Of a DNA stretch of 64,000 bases, positions 34,477 to 42,722 are shown in pieces; the stretch's first letter is position 1, and the number at the start of each line of letters is the position of its first letter. The DNA is from Sphingobium sp. Cam5-1 (GTDB lineage Bacteria > Pseudomonadota > Alphaproteobacteria > Sphingomonadales > Sphingomonadaceae). The stretch covers positions 1,736,001 to 1,800,000 of the forward strand of contig NZ_CP065138.1 of NCBI RefSeq assembly GCF_015693305.1, written 5' to 3'. The notes under the pieces were generated by a model. The model did not search any database. It was given only the letters and a program-made list of their open reading frames with translations, and had not been told where the DNA came from. A program made the translations under genes and the position numbers.

Positions 34477-36597
34477 TCAGGCGACGCGTTCGCGAGTGGG
34501 AAGCGGATCGTGACGGGGCGCGGGCCGCTGTTCGCCACCTACGACAGCGACGACTTCCACACCCTTGCCATCGGGAATCTCAAGGAAGGACAGCACTGGC
34601 GTTTCGGGTAGATGCGGCTTGAACAGGCGGGCCAGCGCGCGGCGCGCCACCGGCGAGGTCACAATGGCGAAATTACGCGCCTGCCCCATGATGGGCCGCG
34701 CCGCCTGCACCACCGCTTCGATGATACGGTTGGCGAGCGCCGGTTCGATCGGATGCTTGGCATCGCCTGCGACCCGCATCGCCTGCGCGAGCAGCGCTTC
34801 CAGATCGCCGTCCAGCGTGATGACCGGCAGCGGCATCTTCACCGGCACGAGACCCTGAATAATGAGCGCGCCGATGCGCTGACGGACAGCCTCGACCAAC
34901 TGCTCATGGCTCATGTCGGGCCGAGCGGCATCGACCATCGCTTCGCAGATGCGGCGGAAGTCCTTGAGCGCGATCCCTTCTGACAGGAGCGCGCGGCACA
35001 GCGCCGAAATCTGCGTCAGGCTTAGCGTGCCGGGCGTCAGGCCATCGACCAGTTGCGGCGCGGCGTCCTTTAGGTTGTCGAGCAGCTTGCGCGCTTCGTC
35101 CAGGCCGAACATCTCGCTGGCGTTCATGGCAATCAGCTGGTTGAGGTGCGTGGCGACGACCGTCGGCGGATCGACCACGGTATAGCCCGCGACAACCGCT
35201 TCACTGCGCTTGGCGGGCGAAATCCACACGGCGTCGAGGCCGAAGGTCGGGTCTTTCGCCTCGCGGCCGGACACCACACCTTCCAGCGCGCCGCTGTCGA
35301 GCGCCAGCAGATCGTCGGGATAAATCTCGTCCTCGCCAACGACGACGCCAGCAATGGTGATGCGATATTGATTGGGCTCCAGCGCCAGATTGTCCTTCAC
35401 ACGCACCATCGGCACGACGAAGCCCAACTCCTTGGAAAGCTGGCGGCGAATGCCGGTGATGCGGGCCATCAGCGGCGCGCCCTTGCGCTCGTCGACCAGA
35501 GAAATGAGGCCATAGCCGATCTCCAGACCGAGGATCGCGCCGTCCGACACGTCATTCCATTCGATCAGCGCTGGGTTGGCGGGCTCCGGCATAGGCGCAG
35601 GCTCGGCCGCCTTGGCCTTCGCGCTCTTGCGCAGGTGCCAGGCGATATAGCCCGCAACGGCTGCGGCAGGCAGGATGATCATGTGCGGCATGCCCGGCAG
35701 GATGCCGAGGGAGGTCAGGATCGCGGCGACCGGCGCCCAGGCCTTGCTCGATCCGAACTGGCCGGTGATCTGGTCCGAAAGCTCCTGCTCGCTGCCTACG
35801 CGCGTCACGATGGCGGCGGCAGCGATGGAGAGCAGCAGCGCGGGAACCTGCGCCACCAGCGCGTCGCCGATGGCGAGGACGATATAGGTCTGGGCAGCTT
35901 CACCCATGCTGAGGCCGTGGCTGACGACGCCCAGGATGATGCCGCCGACGATGTTGATGGCGAGGATCAGGATACCCGCGACCGCGTCACCCTTCACGAA
36001 CTTGGACGCACCGTCCATCGATCCGTAGAAATCGGCTTCGGTCGCGACTTCGCGGCGGCGGACCTTGGCTTCTTCAGGCGTCAGCAGGCCAGCGTTCAGG
36101 TCTGCGTCGATAGCCATCTGCTTGCCGGGCAAGGCGTCCAAGGTGAAGCGCGCGCTGACTTCCGACACGCGGCCTGCACCCTTGGTGATGACCACCAAGT
36201 TGATGATCATCAGGATCGCAAAGACGAAGATGCCGACGACATAGTCGCCGCCGATCAGGAAGTGACCGAACGCCTCGATCACATGCCCCGCCGCGTCCGA
36301 TCCTTCATGGCCCGACACCAGCACCACGCGGGTCGATGCGACGTTCAGCGCCAGCCGCAACAAAGTCGCGAACAGCAGCACCGTGGGAAAGCTCGAAAAA
36401 TCGAGCGGCTTGGCGGCGTTCAACGCTACCATCAGCACCGCCAGCGAAATCATGATGTTGGTGATGAAACCCAGGTCCAGCATGAACGCGGGCACCGGCA
36501 CCATCATGAACAGCACGACCATCAGCGTCGCGACGGGCAGCACGGCCCCCTTGGCGGCGCTCATCCAGATCTTCGCTTTGACTTGGGCGGGAGTCAT
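34477..36597 (-). CDS. flhA: Flagellar export gate protein FlhA
   Basis: 706-aa export gate component with a membrane part and a cytoplasmic substrate-docking ring. Seen: about eight N-terminal transmembrane segments, the FHIPEP-family block LRLALNVASTRVVLV and ARFTLDALPGKQMAIDADLNAG, GDALVAQVPALLLSIAAAAIVTRV, and a C-terminal domain of about 330 residues. It is followed by fliA and preceded by a transglycosylase gene, all on the minus strand behind one candidate sigma-54 promoter. Confidence 0.96.
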   Translation of the reverse strand: MTPAQVKAKIWMSAAKGAVLPVATLMVVLFMMVPVPAFMLDLGFITNIMISLAVLMVALNAAKPLDFSSFPTVLLFATLLRLALNVASTRVVLVSGHEGSDAAGHVIEAFGHFLIGGDYVVGIFVFAILMIINLVVITKGAGRVSEVSARFTLDALPGKQMAIDADLNAGLLTPEEAKVRRREVATEADFYGSMDGASKFVKGDAVAGILILAINIVGGIILGVVSHGLSMGEAAQTYIVLAIGDALVAQVPALLLSIAAAAIVTRVGSEQELSDQITGQFGSSKAWAPVAAILTSLGILPGMPHMIILPAAAVAGYIAWHLRKSAKAKAAEPAPMPEPANPALIEWNDVSDGAILGLEIGYGLISLVDERKGAPLMARITGIRRQLSKELGFVVPMVRVKDNLALEPNQYRITIAGVVVGEDEIYPDDLLALDSGALEGVVSGREAKDPTFGLDAVWISPAKRSEAVVAGYTVVDPPTVVATHLNQLIAMNASEMFGLDEARKLLDNLKDAAPQLVDGLTPGTLSLTQISALCRALLSEGIALKDFRRICEAMVDAARPDMSHEQLVEAVRQRIGALIIQGLVPVKMPLPVITLDGDLEALLAQAMRVAGDAKHPIEPALANRIIEAVVQAARPIMGQARNFAIVTSPVARRALARLFKPHLPETPVLSFLEIPDGKGVEVVAVVGGEQRPAPRHDPLPTRERVA

Positions 36598-36606
36598 ATC
36601 GGGCCG

Positions 36607-37428
36607 TTACCTTCCGAGGGTGGCGAGCATGAGATAGGCGAGGCGCGCGGTTTGCGGGTCGGGCCGGACAGAGACGTCCGCCGCGTTCGCAAGGCGCTGG
36701 GTTTCGATCCGCACATAATCGGCGGGCTGCACCGTCTTCGCGCCTTCGGGCAGCGAAGCATCAGCATATTGGATGGGTCCGGCGTTGATCGAATCGACAC
36801 CGCGCTGGAGCTTCGACGCGAACCGGTCCCGGATTTCTGCGAAGCTACGGGGACTGCCGGAGCGATCGTAGAAAATGGAGCGGTTCGCCCGCGCAGCCGC
36901 CGGGAACATGGAGGCCGCCGTCGCGTCAGGCGCACGATCATGCACGGACAGGAACTTGCTCGCCCCGCCGACGCCCAGGAAATGGGCTAGGTAGAGATCG
37001 ACCGGCTCAGCCTCGCGGCCAAGGCGCTGTTCCAGATAGGCCTTGTTGTCGGCGGCATGCTGCGCGGCCATGACGGACGCGGTTTCAGGATGATTGCGCA
37101 GGTCCAGTATCTGCTGGCGCATCTCCGGGTTCGCGACATAATAGCGGCCATTCTGCCCCCGGCTGATCATGTCGGCGGCCCAGCCCAGCCCATATTCGCT
37201 GCCATGCTTGTCGATGACGGCAAGCCAGCTCTGGTCGATGAATTGATAGAGGCCCGTCGCGGACGACGTGGTCGCGCGCGCTGTGGGATTGAGGCTGCTT
37301 TCGATCTTGGCCTGGCCAAGCAGATAGGCGAAGTCCACGCCCGTCCTGCGGCTCGCCATAGCGATCGCGTTCGTCACGCGGTTGCCGCTCGATGCGCCTG
37401 TCGCTGCTATGTCTGCAAAAGCCGACAA
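36607..37428 (-). CDS. Lytic transglycosylase (flagellar, SLT domain)
   Basis: 273-aa protein with an N-terminal goose-lysozyme-like SLT domain: DFAYLLGQAKIESSLNPTA (catalytic Glu) and ATGLYQFIDQSWL, then YLAHFLGVGGASKFL. No clear signal peptide, so it may be exported by the flagellar system, as expected for a rod-associated enzyme opening the peptidoglycan. This fits the FlgJ in this cluster, which has only the rod-binding domain; the two activities fused in enterobacterial FlgJ appear split here. First gene of the unit transglycosylase-flhA-fliA. Confidence 0.85.
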   Translation of the reverse strand: MSAFADIAATGASSGNRVTNAIAMASRRTGVDFAYLLGQAKIESSLNPTARATTSSATGLYQFIDQSWLAVIDKHGSEYGLGWAADMISRGQNGRYYVANPEMRQQILDLRNHPETASVMAAQHAADNKAYLEQRLGREAEPVDLYLAHFLGVGGASKFLSVHDRAPDATAASMFPAAARANRSIFYDRSGSPRSFAEIRDRFASKLQRGVDSINAGPIQYADASLPEGAKTVQPADYVRIETQRLANAADVSVRPDPQTARLAYLMLATLGR

Positions 37429-37462
37429 ATGAAAATTCCCCGTTGGTACCGGGGAGCATTAG

Positions 37463-37478
37463 AGCAAGCCTTATGCCA
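37463..37478 (-). promoter_or_regulatory. Candidate sigma-54 promoter for the transglycosylase-flhA-fliA unit
   Basis: Minus strand TGGCATA-AGGC-TTGCT: TGGCA and TTGCT match the consensus TGGCACG-N4-TTGCW, with GG-N10-GC spacing exact. It lies about 35 bp before the transglycosylase start. No GGCAA/TTGCC palindrome was found upstream. Confidence 0.6.
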
Positions 37479-37531
37479 AGATTTGGTTAACGCGCGCTCC
37501 ATAAATGTTGATGCCGCGTTCAGCATGAAAG

Positions 37532-37554
37532 AAAAAGGCGCCTCTGGGGCGCCT
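37532..37554 (-). terminator. Terminator of the flgA-flgM-flgN unit
   Basis: Minus strand AGGCGCC-CCAGA-GGCGCCT followed by TTTTCTTTC: a 7-bp GC stem with a T-run. It lies downstream of flgN and of a family A repeat, before the next promoter. Confidence 0.8.
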
Positions 37555-37580
37555 CATTTCCAATATCAAAAACTGTACAA

Positions 37581-37655
37581 CCGTTCGGGCTGAGCTTGTC
37601 GAAGCCCTTTCCTTCTTCAAGAAGTAGAGCCCTTCGACAGGCTCAGGGCGAACGG
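37581..37655. repeat. Palindromic repeat, family A, copy 5
   Basis: 75 bp with both arms, directly after the flgN stop and before the terminator. Confidence 0.9.
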
Positions 37656-37663
37656 AAATCAGG

Positions 37664-37972
37664 TTACCGCCCGTAAACCAACGGAGCCTGAGTCGACCCA
37701 TGCGCCGCCAGCAACGACAGCCGCTGCCCCGCATGATCCGTCAGCACATTGATTCGCACCCGCGCCGCTTCGATCAGGGGAAGCAGCGCCGTCACCCGTT
37801 CACGAATCGCGTCATCCGCACGCCACGCGCCGATCGCGCGCACTGCGGCAGCGCTCTTGCTCACATGAGATGCGGCGGCATCGATCGCCGCCACGTCGGT
37901 GCCATCAAGCGCCGTGCGCAACTCCTCAAAAGCGGAGAAGAGGTCATCCAGCGCTGCAAGCCCGAGCGGCAT
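37664..37972 (-). CDS. flgN: FlgN-like flagellar chaperone
   Basis: 102-aa all-helical protein. Seen: ALDDLFSAFEELRTALDGTDVAAIDAA and IRERVTALLPLIEAARVRINVLTDHAGQRL read as two helices, the general layout of FlgN, the export chaperone for the hook-filament junction proteins FlgK and FlgL. Family conservation is low, so the name rests on length, helices and its place 8 bp after flgM. FlgK and FlgL are encoded at 46.6-48.8 kb. Confidence 0.7.
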   Translation of the reverse strand: MPLGLAALDDLFSAFEELRTALDGTDVAAIDAAASHVSKSAAAVRAIGAWRADDAIRERVTALLPLIEAARVRINVLTDHAGQRLSLLAAHGSTQAPLVYGR

Positions 37973-37980
37973 GGGAAGGA

Positions 37981-38259
37981 TTACCCGTTAACCGGCAGGT
38001 CGAGCGCGAGCATCCTGTCGGCGATCGCAGCCGGATCGACCGGATAGTTGCCCGACGCAATGGCCGCCTTGATCGCCGCGACGCGGTCCATATCGACCGG
38101 CGCACCTTCCGCAGCCATGCGCGCAGCCGGGCTGGCCGATGCTGAAAATGACGACACGCTTACCGATCCCTTGTCTGAAAAGGTCCGCGTCTTGCCCCCT
38201 TCCCGCAGGCGGGAAGCCTCTATGGCGGCGCTCATATTCTGGCCGACAGATTTGATCAT
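37981..38259 (-). CDS. flgM: Anti-sigma-28 factor FlgM
   Basis: 92-aa protein that holds FliA inactive until the hook is finished and it is exported. Seen: an unstructured N-terminal half rich in Ser and Ala, and the conserved C-terminal sigma-binding segment DRVAAIKAAIASGNY followed by VDPAAIADRML. Lies between flgA (46 bp) and flgN (8 bp). Confidence 0.9.
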   Translation of the reverse strand: MIKSVGQNMSAAIEASRLREGGKTRTFSDKGSVSVSSFSASASPAARMAAEGAPVDMDRVAAIKAAIASGNYPVDPAAIADRMLALDLPVNG

Positions 38260-38305
38260 GGCTTACAATCCTTCACTCGTCCCGCCCTATCTATAACGGC
38301 CGGGT

Positions 38306-38857
38306 TCAAAAATCATTAAATCCCGGAATGCGCACAGTGCCCATTTCCACGACCTGCGCCAGAACCGGCGCTGCTTTCTTGTCCTCGCGCACGCGGATGG
38401 TGTCGCCCACGGCGCCATCTTCATCCGCGATCATCACGCGCGACACGCTGAAACTCGCATTGCCAGCGATCAGCTGGACCGGGTCGCCCCGCTTCACAAC
38501 CATATCGCGCTGCGCAGGCCGGGCCACCGCGCCATAACGGGCGACCGGCGCCACAGCACCAGCAGCAGCAGCACCACCACTCAGCGGCACGCGTATGCGC
38601 CAGCCAAGGGAATCGCACTTGACGATCGCCGCGCCGAAAGTCGGCCCTTCGACGCTAGGCGTCACCGGACAAGCCGCCAGCCGCAGCCGCCGATCGACAG
38701 GCGCAATCGGCCCGCCCGGCTCGCCAATATTGGCGCCCACGGTCATCGCGACCAGCCCGTCCAGGCGATCGAGATTCTCGAATTTCTGCTGCGCCAGCGC
38801 AGGCTGAGCAGCCGCTGCGGCCAGCACCATGACGGCAATGAAGGGCAGCTTGTTCAC
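38306..38857 (-). CDS. flgA: Flagellar P-ring assembly chaperone FlgA
   Basis: 183-aa periplasmic chaperone for FlgI. Seen: a signal peptide (LPFIAVMVLAAAAAQPALAQ), the SAF-like C-terminal half (RDMVVKRGDPVQLIAG, VSRVMIADEDGAVGDTIRVRE) and the final VEMGTVRIPGF. Start set at GTG 38857, 8 nt after GGAGA; a longer in-frame start at 38902 would put residues before the signal peptide. First gene of flgA-flgM-flgN. Confidence 0.9.
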   Translation of the reverse strand: MNKLPFIAVMVLAAAAAQPALAQQKFENLDRLDGLVAMTVGANIGEPGGPIAPVDRRLRLAACPVTPSVEGPTFGAAIVKCDSLGWRIRVPLSGGAAAAGAVAPVARYGAVARPAQRDMVVKRGDPVQLIAGNASFSVSRVMIADEDGAVGDTIRVREDKKAAPVLAQVVEMGTVRIPGFNDF

Positions 38858-38911
38858 AGAAGGTCTCCGGATGCAGGCAGATTCATGCCACGCATTAAGC
38901 ATCCGACATGG

Positions 38912-38926
38912 CTAACAAGTCGTTAA
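38912..38926 (-). promoter_or_regulatory. Candidate CtrA site upstream of flgA
   Basis: Minus strand TTAA-N7-TTAG, one base from TTAA-N7-TTAA, 55 bp before the flgA start and overlapping the stop codon of the MotB-like gene. Weak evidence alone. Confidence 0.3.
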
Positions 38927-39414
38927 CGCCGCCCGGCAGCTTCACCGATGCGGATCACCTGCCCCTTGCCGGTGCCGCCATCCATCTGATCAAGGCCCCG
39001 AATGCGCAGCCGATCGTCAGCCAGCCCCTGCGCCTTCAACTCACGCGCCACCGCGCCCAGTCGTGCCGCAGCCAGATCCCACGGATCGAAACGCCGCCGC
39101 GCCGGATCGGTGCCGATACTGCTCACGTCGATCCTGCTTGTTCCCCGCCGCAAACCAGCCCCGACCCTGGCAACCGCCGCCCTGCCCCGATCGGACAACA
39201 AAGCCTCATCCGGCAGGAACAGCTCCGCCGCGCGCAATTCCATATCCTTGGCCACGGCCCGCCCACCAAATTGCTGCCGTACCTGCGCCAGCATCGCGTC
39301 GCGCTTCTGCCCGCTCGCCTGAAGCAAGATGAAGAAGCCGAGCAGCAGCAATAGCAGGTCGGCGAAACTCACCGCCCAGCGATTGCGCCGGGCTTGCGAC
39401 GCAGCAGCGGTCAT
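38923..39414 (-). CDS. Short MotB-like stator protein
   Basis: 163-aa protein. Seen: one N-terminal transmembrane helix with an acidic residue at its start (SFADLLLLLLGFFILLQ), comparable to the proton-carrying Asp helix of MotB, then a shortened OmpA-like periplasmic part (SSIGTDPARRRFDPWDLAAARLGAVAREL, DDRLRIRGL in parts). The usual MotB is about 300 aa, so the plug/linker is reduced. It directly follows a MotA-like gene (1-bp overlap). It may form a second stator or a related ion-driven complex. Confidence 0.72.
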   Translation of the reverse strand: MTAAASQARRNRWAVSFADLLLLLLGFFILLQASGQKRDAMLAQVRQQFGGRAVAKDMELRAAELFLPDEALLSDRGRAAVARVGAGLRRGTSRIDVSSIGTDPARRRFDPWDLAAARLGAVARELKAQGLADDRLRIRGLDQMDGGTGKGQVIRIGEAAGRR

Positions 39415-40082
39415 CACGCAACCTCGCGGATGGACGCCCGCAGCGTCGTCACATTTTCCCGCCGTGCGATAGCGACCATGCGGGTGACCGCCTCCTTTTG
39501 CCACGCCAACTCGCGTTCGGACAGGTCGGCGAGGCGGCTCGCTATGGGAGCAGCAATGACGTTGGCGACCACCACGCCATAGAGCGTCGTCAGTAGCGCC
39601 AGCGCCATGGAAGGCCCCAACGCCGCCGGATCATCCATCGCCGCAAACATGCCGATCAGGCCCAATATCGTGCCCGCCATGCCCAATGCGGGCGCAGCAT
39701 CGGCAATCGACAGCCAGACATTGCGCGCACAGCCATGACGGCGCGCCCGGTCGGCCAGCGCCTGCGCCGCCCAAATCTCGAACTGCTCGGTCTTTTCGCT
39801 GTTGGCGAGGCGGCGCGCTGCCTCAGCCAGGAAGGGATTGGCCGTCTTCACCCGATCGGTGCAGGCAAGGCCGCGCAGCTGCGCAACCTGATCGATCTTC
39901 AGCAAGGCCGCTCGCGCCGTCGCCTGATCCTTGTCCGGATCGGCGCGCAGCAGCGGCACCAGAGCCACGAACCCCCGCCCGATCGCCGGACCACCATTTT
40001 GGAAAAGCGCCACCGCGCCCACGCCCGCGATCATGATGATCAGCGTCAGGGGATCAAATAGCTGCGCCAAAAACCCGAACAT
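39414..40082 (-). CDS. MotA/ExbB-family proton-channel protein (second stator)
   Basis: 222-aa membrane protein. Seen: an N-terminal helix pair (LTLIIMIAGVGAVALF), a cytoplasmic middle part, and the two channel helices with ADAAPALGMAGTILGLIGMF (the Pro-rich channel motif of MotA/TolQ/ExbB) and LALLTTLYGVVVANVIAAPIA. Start at ATG 40082 behind GGGGGA. It pairs with the MotB-like gene downstream, and is distinct from the full motA at 49 kb. Divergent from flgB. Confidence 0.75.
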   Translation of the reverse strand: MFGFLAQLFDPLTLIIMIAGVGAVALFQNGGPAIGRGFVALVPLLRADPDKDQATARAALLKIDQVAQLRGLACTDRVKTANPFLAEAARRLANSEKTEQFEIWAAQALADRARRHGCARNVWLSIADAAPALGMAGTILGLIGMFAAMDDPAALGPSMALALLTTLYGVVVANVIAAPIASRLADLSERELAWQKEAVTRMVAIARRENVTTLRASIREVA

Positions 40083-40114
40083 CAACCAATCCCCCATTCA
40101 CCCGGATCACCTGC

Positions 40115-40128
40115 GGCAAAGCCTTGCC
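40115..40128. promoter_or_regulatory. GGCAA/TTGCC palindrome 1 upstream of flgB
   Basis: GGCAA-AGCC-TTGCC. Its centre is 21 bp (two helical turns) from palindrome 2, and about 105 bp upstream of the flgB sigma-54 promoter, the usual distance for an NtrC-type enhancer. Confidence 0.55.
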
Positions 40129-40134
40129 AGAGAC

Positions 40135-40150
40135 CGGCAAAATATTGCCG
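40135..40150. promoter_or_regulatory. CGGCAA/TTGCCG palindrome 2 upstream of flgB
   Basis: CGGCAA-AATA-TTGCCG, perfect 6-bp arms. With palindrome 1 it forms a same-face pair suited to an activator such as FlbD. Confidence 0.6.
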
Positions 40151-40225
40151 CCCCTGCCGCCACCGCAATCCGAACCCAAGGATTTCCGCCATTTTTGTCC
40201 CTGCCGATGCGTCACCCACGCAAAT

Positions 40226-40241
40226 TGGCACGGCTCTTGCG
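40226..40241 (+). promoter_or_regulatory. Sigma-54 promoter of the flgB operon
   Basis: TGGCACG-GCTC-TTGCG, an almost exact match to TGGCACG-N4-TTGCW. Leader of about 100 nt before the flgB ATG at 40344. Confidence 0.9.
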
Positions 40242-40343
40242 AATACCCGTTCGGATCACCCGCGGTTCACGCCTTCAGGCTTCAGAACGGCGAATGACCC
40301 ACAACTTTTAGGCCCCTCGGGGCAAAAAGACGGAAAGACGGAA

Positions 40344-40715
40344 ATGTCGCTGGAAGACGGACTGTTCGGGATACATGGAAAGGCGCTGGCGCTTCGCTCG
40401 CAACGCCTGTCCCTGCTCGCGTCCAACATCGCGAACGCCTCGACCCCCGGTTACAAGGCGCGGGACATCGATTTCGAGTCAGCGCTCAAGGAAGCGACGA
40501 CGCGCCAGCAGGGCAGCGGCATCGCGGATGTGAGCAAGGCCGTGGACGACAGCATGGGCTATCGCGTCCCGCTTCAACCCAGCCTTGACGGCAACACCGT
40601 CGAACTCAGCACCGAACAGACGCTGTTCGCCGAAAATGCCGTCAAATATCGCACGACCCTCTCCTTCCTTGAGGGCCGCATCAACACCATCACTCGCGCC
40701 CTGAAGGGAGAATGA
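40344..40715 (+). CDS. flgB: Flagellar proximal rod protein FlgB
   Basis: 123-aa rod subunit. Seen: the flagellar-rod N-terminal motif LLASNIANASTPGYKARDIDF in parts and a C-terminal helix (ENAVKYRTTLSFLEGRINTITRAL) typical of rod proteins. First gene of the flgBCDE run, with a sigma-54 promoter and two palindromes upstream. Overlaps flgC by 4 bp. Confidence 0.95.
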   Translation: MSLEDGLFGIHGKALALRSQRLSLLASNIANASTPGYKARDIDFESALKEATTRQQGSGIADVSKAVDDSMGYRVPLQPSLDGNTVELSTEQTLFAENAVKYRTTLSFLEGRINTITRALKGE

Positions 40716-41128
40716 GCATGAGCGGCTCTGGTCCCATGAACGTCTTCGACATCGCCGGCCGCGCCATGAGCGCGCAGTTGGTGCGCCTGAACGCCACCGC
40801 CTCCAACATGGCGAATGCAGGCAACGTCACCGGCAGCGAGGCGGAAGCCTATCGCGCCATCAAGCCTGTGTTCCAATCAGTCACCGACAAGCCCGGCGTT
40901 TCCACGGTGAAGGTCGCCAACGTCCTCACCACCGACGCCAAGCCGACCAAGCGCCACGACCCCAATCACCCGCTCGCCGACGCGAACGGCGATGTGTGGG
41001 AAGCGGCCGTGGATAGCAGCGCGGAGCTGGTCGACATGATCGAGACCGCCCGCATGTACCAGAACAATGTGCAGGTGCTGAACACCGCCAAATCGCTGAT
41101 GCTCGAAACCATAAGGATCGGCAAATGA
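40712..41128 (+). CDS. flgC: Flagellar proximal rod protein FlgC
   Basis: 138-aa rod subunit. Seen: FDIAGRAMSAQLVRLNATASNMANAGNV near the N-terminus, HPLADANGDVW, and the C-terminal VDMIETARMYQNNVQVLNTAKSLML in parts. ATG 40712 overlaps the flgB stop (ATGA); the 3' end overlaps flgD by 4 bp. Confidence 0.96.
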   Translation: MSMSGSGPMNVFDIAGRAMSAQLVRLNATASNMANAGNVTGSEAEAYRAIKPVFQSVTDKPGVSTVKVANVLTTDAKPTKRHDPNHPLADANGDVWEAAVDSSAELVDMIETARMYQNNVQVLNTAKSLMLETIRIGK

Positions 41129-41784
41129 GCACGACCAACACCGTCACCGACAGCGCGGGCCTTACCGCCTATAATCCGTACAAGACTGTCGGCACCGGCA
41201 AGGCGGAGATGGGCCAGGCGGATTTCCTGCGCCTGCTCACCGCGCAGATGCAGACGCAGGACCCCTTCGCACCGATGGATAACGCGCAGATGGTGGCCCA
41301 GATGGCGACCATCACCAACTCCAGCGGCATCGCGGAAATGAACCAGACGCTGAAAGGCCTCGCCTCTCAGCTGACGGGTTCGCGCCTCGGCGACGCCGCC
41401 AGCTGGATCGGCAAGTCGATGCTGGTCCAAAGCAACATCGTCGCGCCTGACTCCTATGGCCAATATACTGGCCAAGTGAGCTTCAAGGACGCCACCAGCG
41501 GCGCGACCGTCGATCTGATGGACGGCAACGGCAATGTCCTGAAGACCATCGACCTCGGCAACCGATCCGCAGGCGACGTCAACTTCTACTGGGACGGCAA
41601 GGACGAAGCCGGAAACAGGGTCGCCACCGACGCACTCAAGATTCGCGTCAACGGCGCAACGCCTTCCCGTGTCGCCAGCTGGGCCACCATCGCCGCCGTC
41701 CAATCACCCGCTGACGGAAGCGCATCCAAACTCATCACAGCATTGGGCAGCTACAGCCCATCGGACGCCATTTCACTCTCCTAA
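41125..41784 (+). CDS. flgD: Flagellar hook assembly scaffold FlgD
   Basis: 219-aa hook cap. Seen: N-terminal MGQADFLRLLTAQMQTQDPFAPMDNAQMVAQMA (the export/cap motif, in parts) and a C-terminal domain pair with VDLMDGNGNVLKTIDLG and FYWDGKDEAGN, the FlgD Ig/tudor region. Overlaps flgC; 39 bp before flgE. Confidence 0.96.
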   Translation: MSTTNTVTDSAGLTAYNPYKTVGTGKAEMGQADFLRLLTAQMQTQDPFAPMDNAQMVAQMATITNSSGIAEMNQTLKGLASQLTGSRLGDAASWIGKSMLVQSNIVAPDSYGQYTGQVSFKDATSGATVDLMDGNGNVLKTIDLGNRSAGDVNFYWDGKDEAGNRVATDALKIRVNGATPSRVASWATIAAVQSPADGSASKLITALGSYSPSDAISLS

Positions 41785-41823
41785 CCTCATCACCCAAATC
41801 CTTTTCACCCAAGGAGTAACGCC

Positions 41824-42687
41824 ATGTCCTTCTACATCTCGCTTTCCGGCCTGAAGGCCGCACAGACCGATCTGGCCACCATCGCCAACAATGTGTCGAA
41901 CGTGAACTCCACCGCCTTTAAAAAGAGCAAGGCCGTGTTCGGCGACATCTTCGCCGCCGCGCCGATGCAGACGACCACGCAGGTCGCTGGTCAGGGTGCG
42001 CGCGTGCAGGGCATCACCCAGCAGTTCACGCAAGGGACGATTGAGGGCACGGACAAGACGCTCGACCTCGCCATCACCGGCGAAGGTTTTTTCACCGTCA
42101 AGCGCACCGGCGACAGCCAGGTCAGCTTCACGCGTAACGGCGCGCTGTCGCTGACCGAAGACCGCTTCGTCGTGGACACCACCGGCGCCCGCGTTCAGGT
42201 CATCCCGGTCGATCCCACCACCGGCCAGCCCAGCGCGGCGATCGCTGCCGGTCTTGCCGCTGGCACCCTGACTTCGGCCGACCTGTCCGACCTGCAGGTG
42301 CCGACCAACTGGCCCGCTGGCGGCACCGGCAATCAGCTGAACAGCGTGGGCGTCGGCAAGGATGGCGCAATCACCGGCGTCTATGCCGATGGCACGACCG
42401 TCTATCTCGGCACCACCGCCATGGCCGCCTTCAACAGCCAGGACGGCCTGCGCCAGATGGGCGACGCGCACTGGACCTCGACGTCGGCCAGCGGCGAGCC
42501 GCGCTTTGGCACCGGCAACAGCGGCCTTTATGGTTCGGTCCGCTCGGGCGCCCTCGAACGCGCCAACGTGGACATCACGGAAGAACTGGTCGCCCTGATC
42601 TCGGCCCAGCGCAACTTCCAGGCGAACTCGAAGGCGATCGAAGCAGCCAATACGCTCTCGACCACCATCGTGAACATGCGCACCTAA
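41824..42687 (+). CDS. flgE: Flagellar hook protein FlgE (short form)
   Basis: 287 aa; family members are often about 400 aa. Seen: N-terminal SFYISLSGLKAAQTDLATIANNVSNVNSTAFKKSKA in parts, GTIEGTDKTLDLAITGEGFF, and the C-terminal hook/rod helix ITEELVALISAQRNFQANSK, AIEAANTLSTTIVNM. The size difference falls in the centre, so an outer hook domain (D2-like) is reduced or missing. Position after flgD fits the hook gene, but a rod-like FlgE/F paralogue cannot be fully excluded. Confidence 0.88.
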   Translation: MSFYISLSGLKAAQTDLATIANNVSNVNSTAFKKSKAVFGDIFAAAPMQTTTQVAGQGARVQGITQQFTQGTIEGTDKTLDLAITGEGFFTVKRTGDSQVSFTRNGALSLTEDRFVVDTTGARVQVIPVDPTTGQPSAAIAAGLAAGTLTSADLSDLQVPTNWPAGGTGNQLNSVGVGKDGAITGVYADGTTVYLGTTAMAAFNSQDGLRQMGDAHWTSTSASGEPRFGTGNSGLYGSVRSGALERANVDITEELVALISAQRNFQANSKAIEAANTLSTTIVNMRT

Positions 42688-42722
42688 GCCAAGCTAACGC
42701 CCGCTAGAAACAGGACAAACCC

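Noticed and set aside
35146..36990. 614-codon plus-strand open frame opposite flhA
   Set aside because: His/Arg/Gln-rich mirror translation without any family signal; flhA is certain on the other strand.
37471..37734. 87-codon minus-strand open frame across the family A repeat near flgN
   Set aside because: Most of it is repeat-derived and terminator sequence, with no ribosome site or signal peptide, and it overlaps flgN and a promoter.
38858..38905. Possible sigma-54 promoter for flgA (TGGCATG-AATC-TGCC on the minus strand)
   Set aside because: GG to GC spacing is 9 instead of 10 and the TTGC half is missing its first T.
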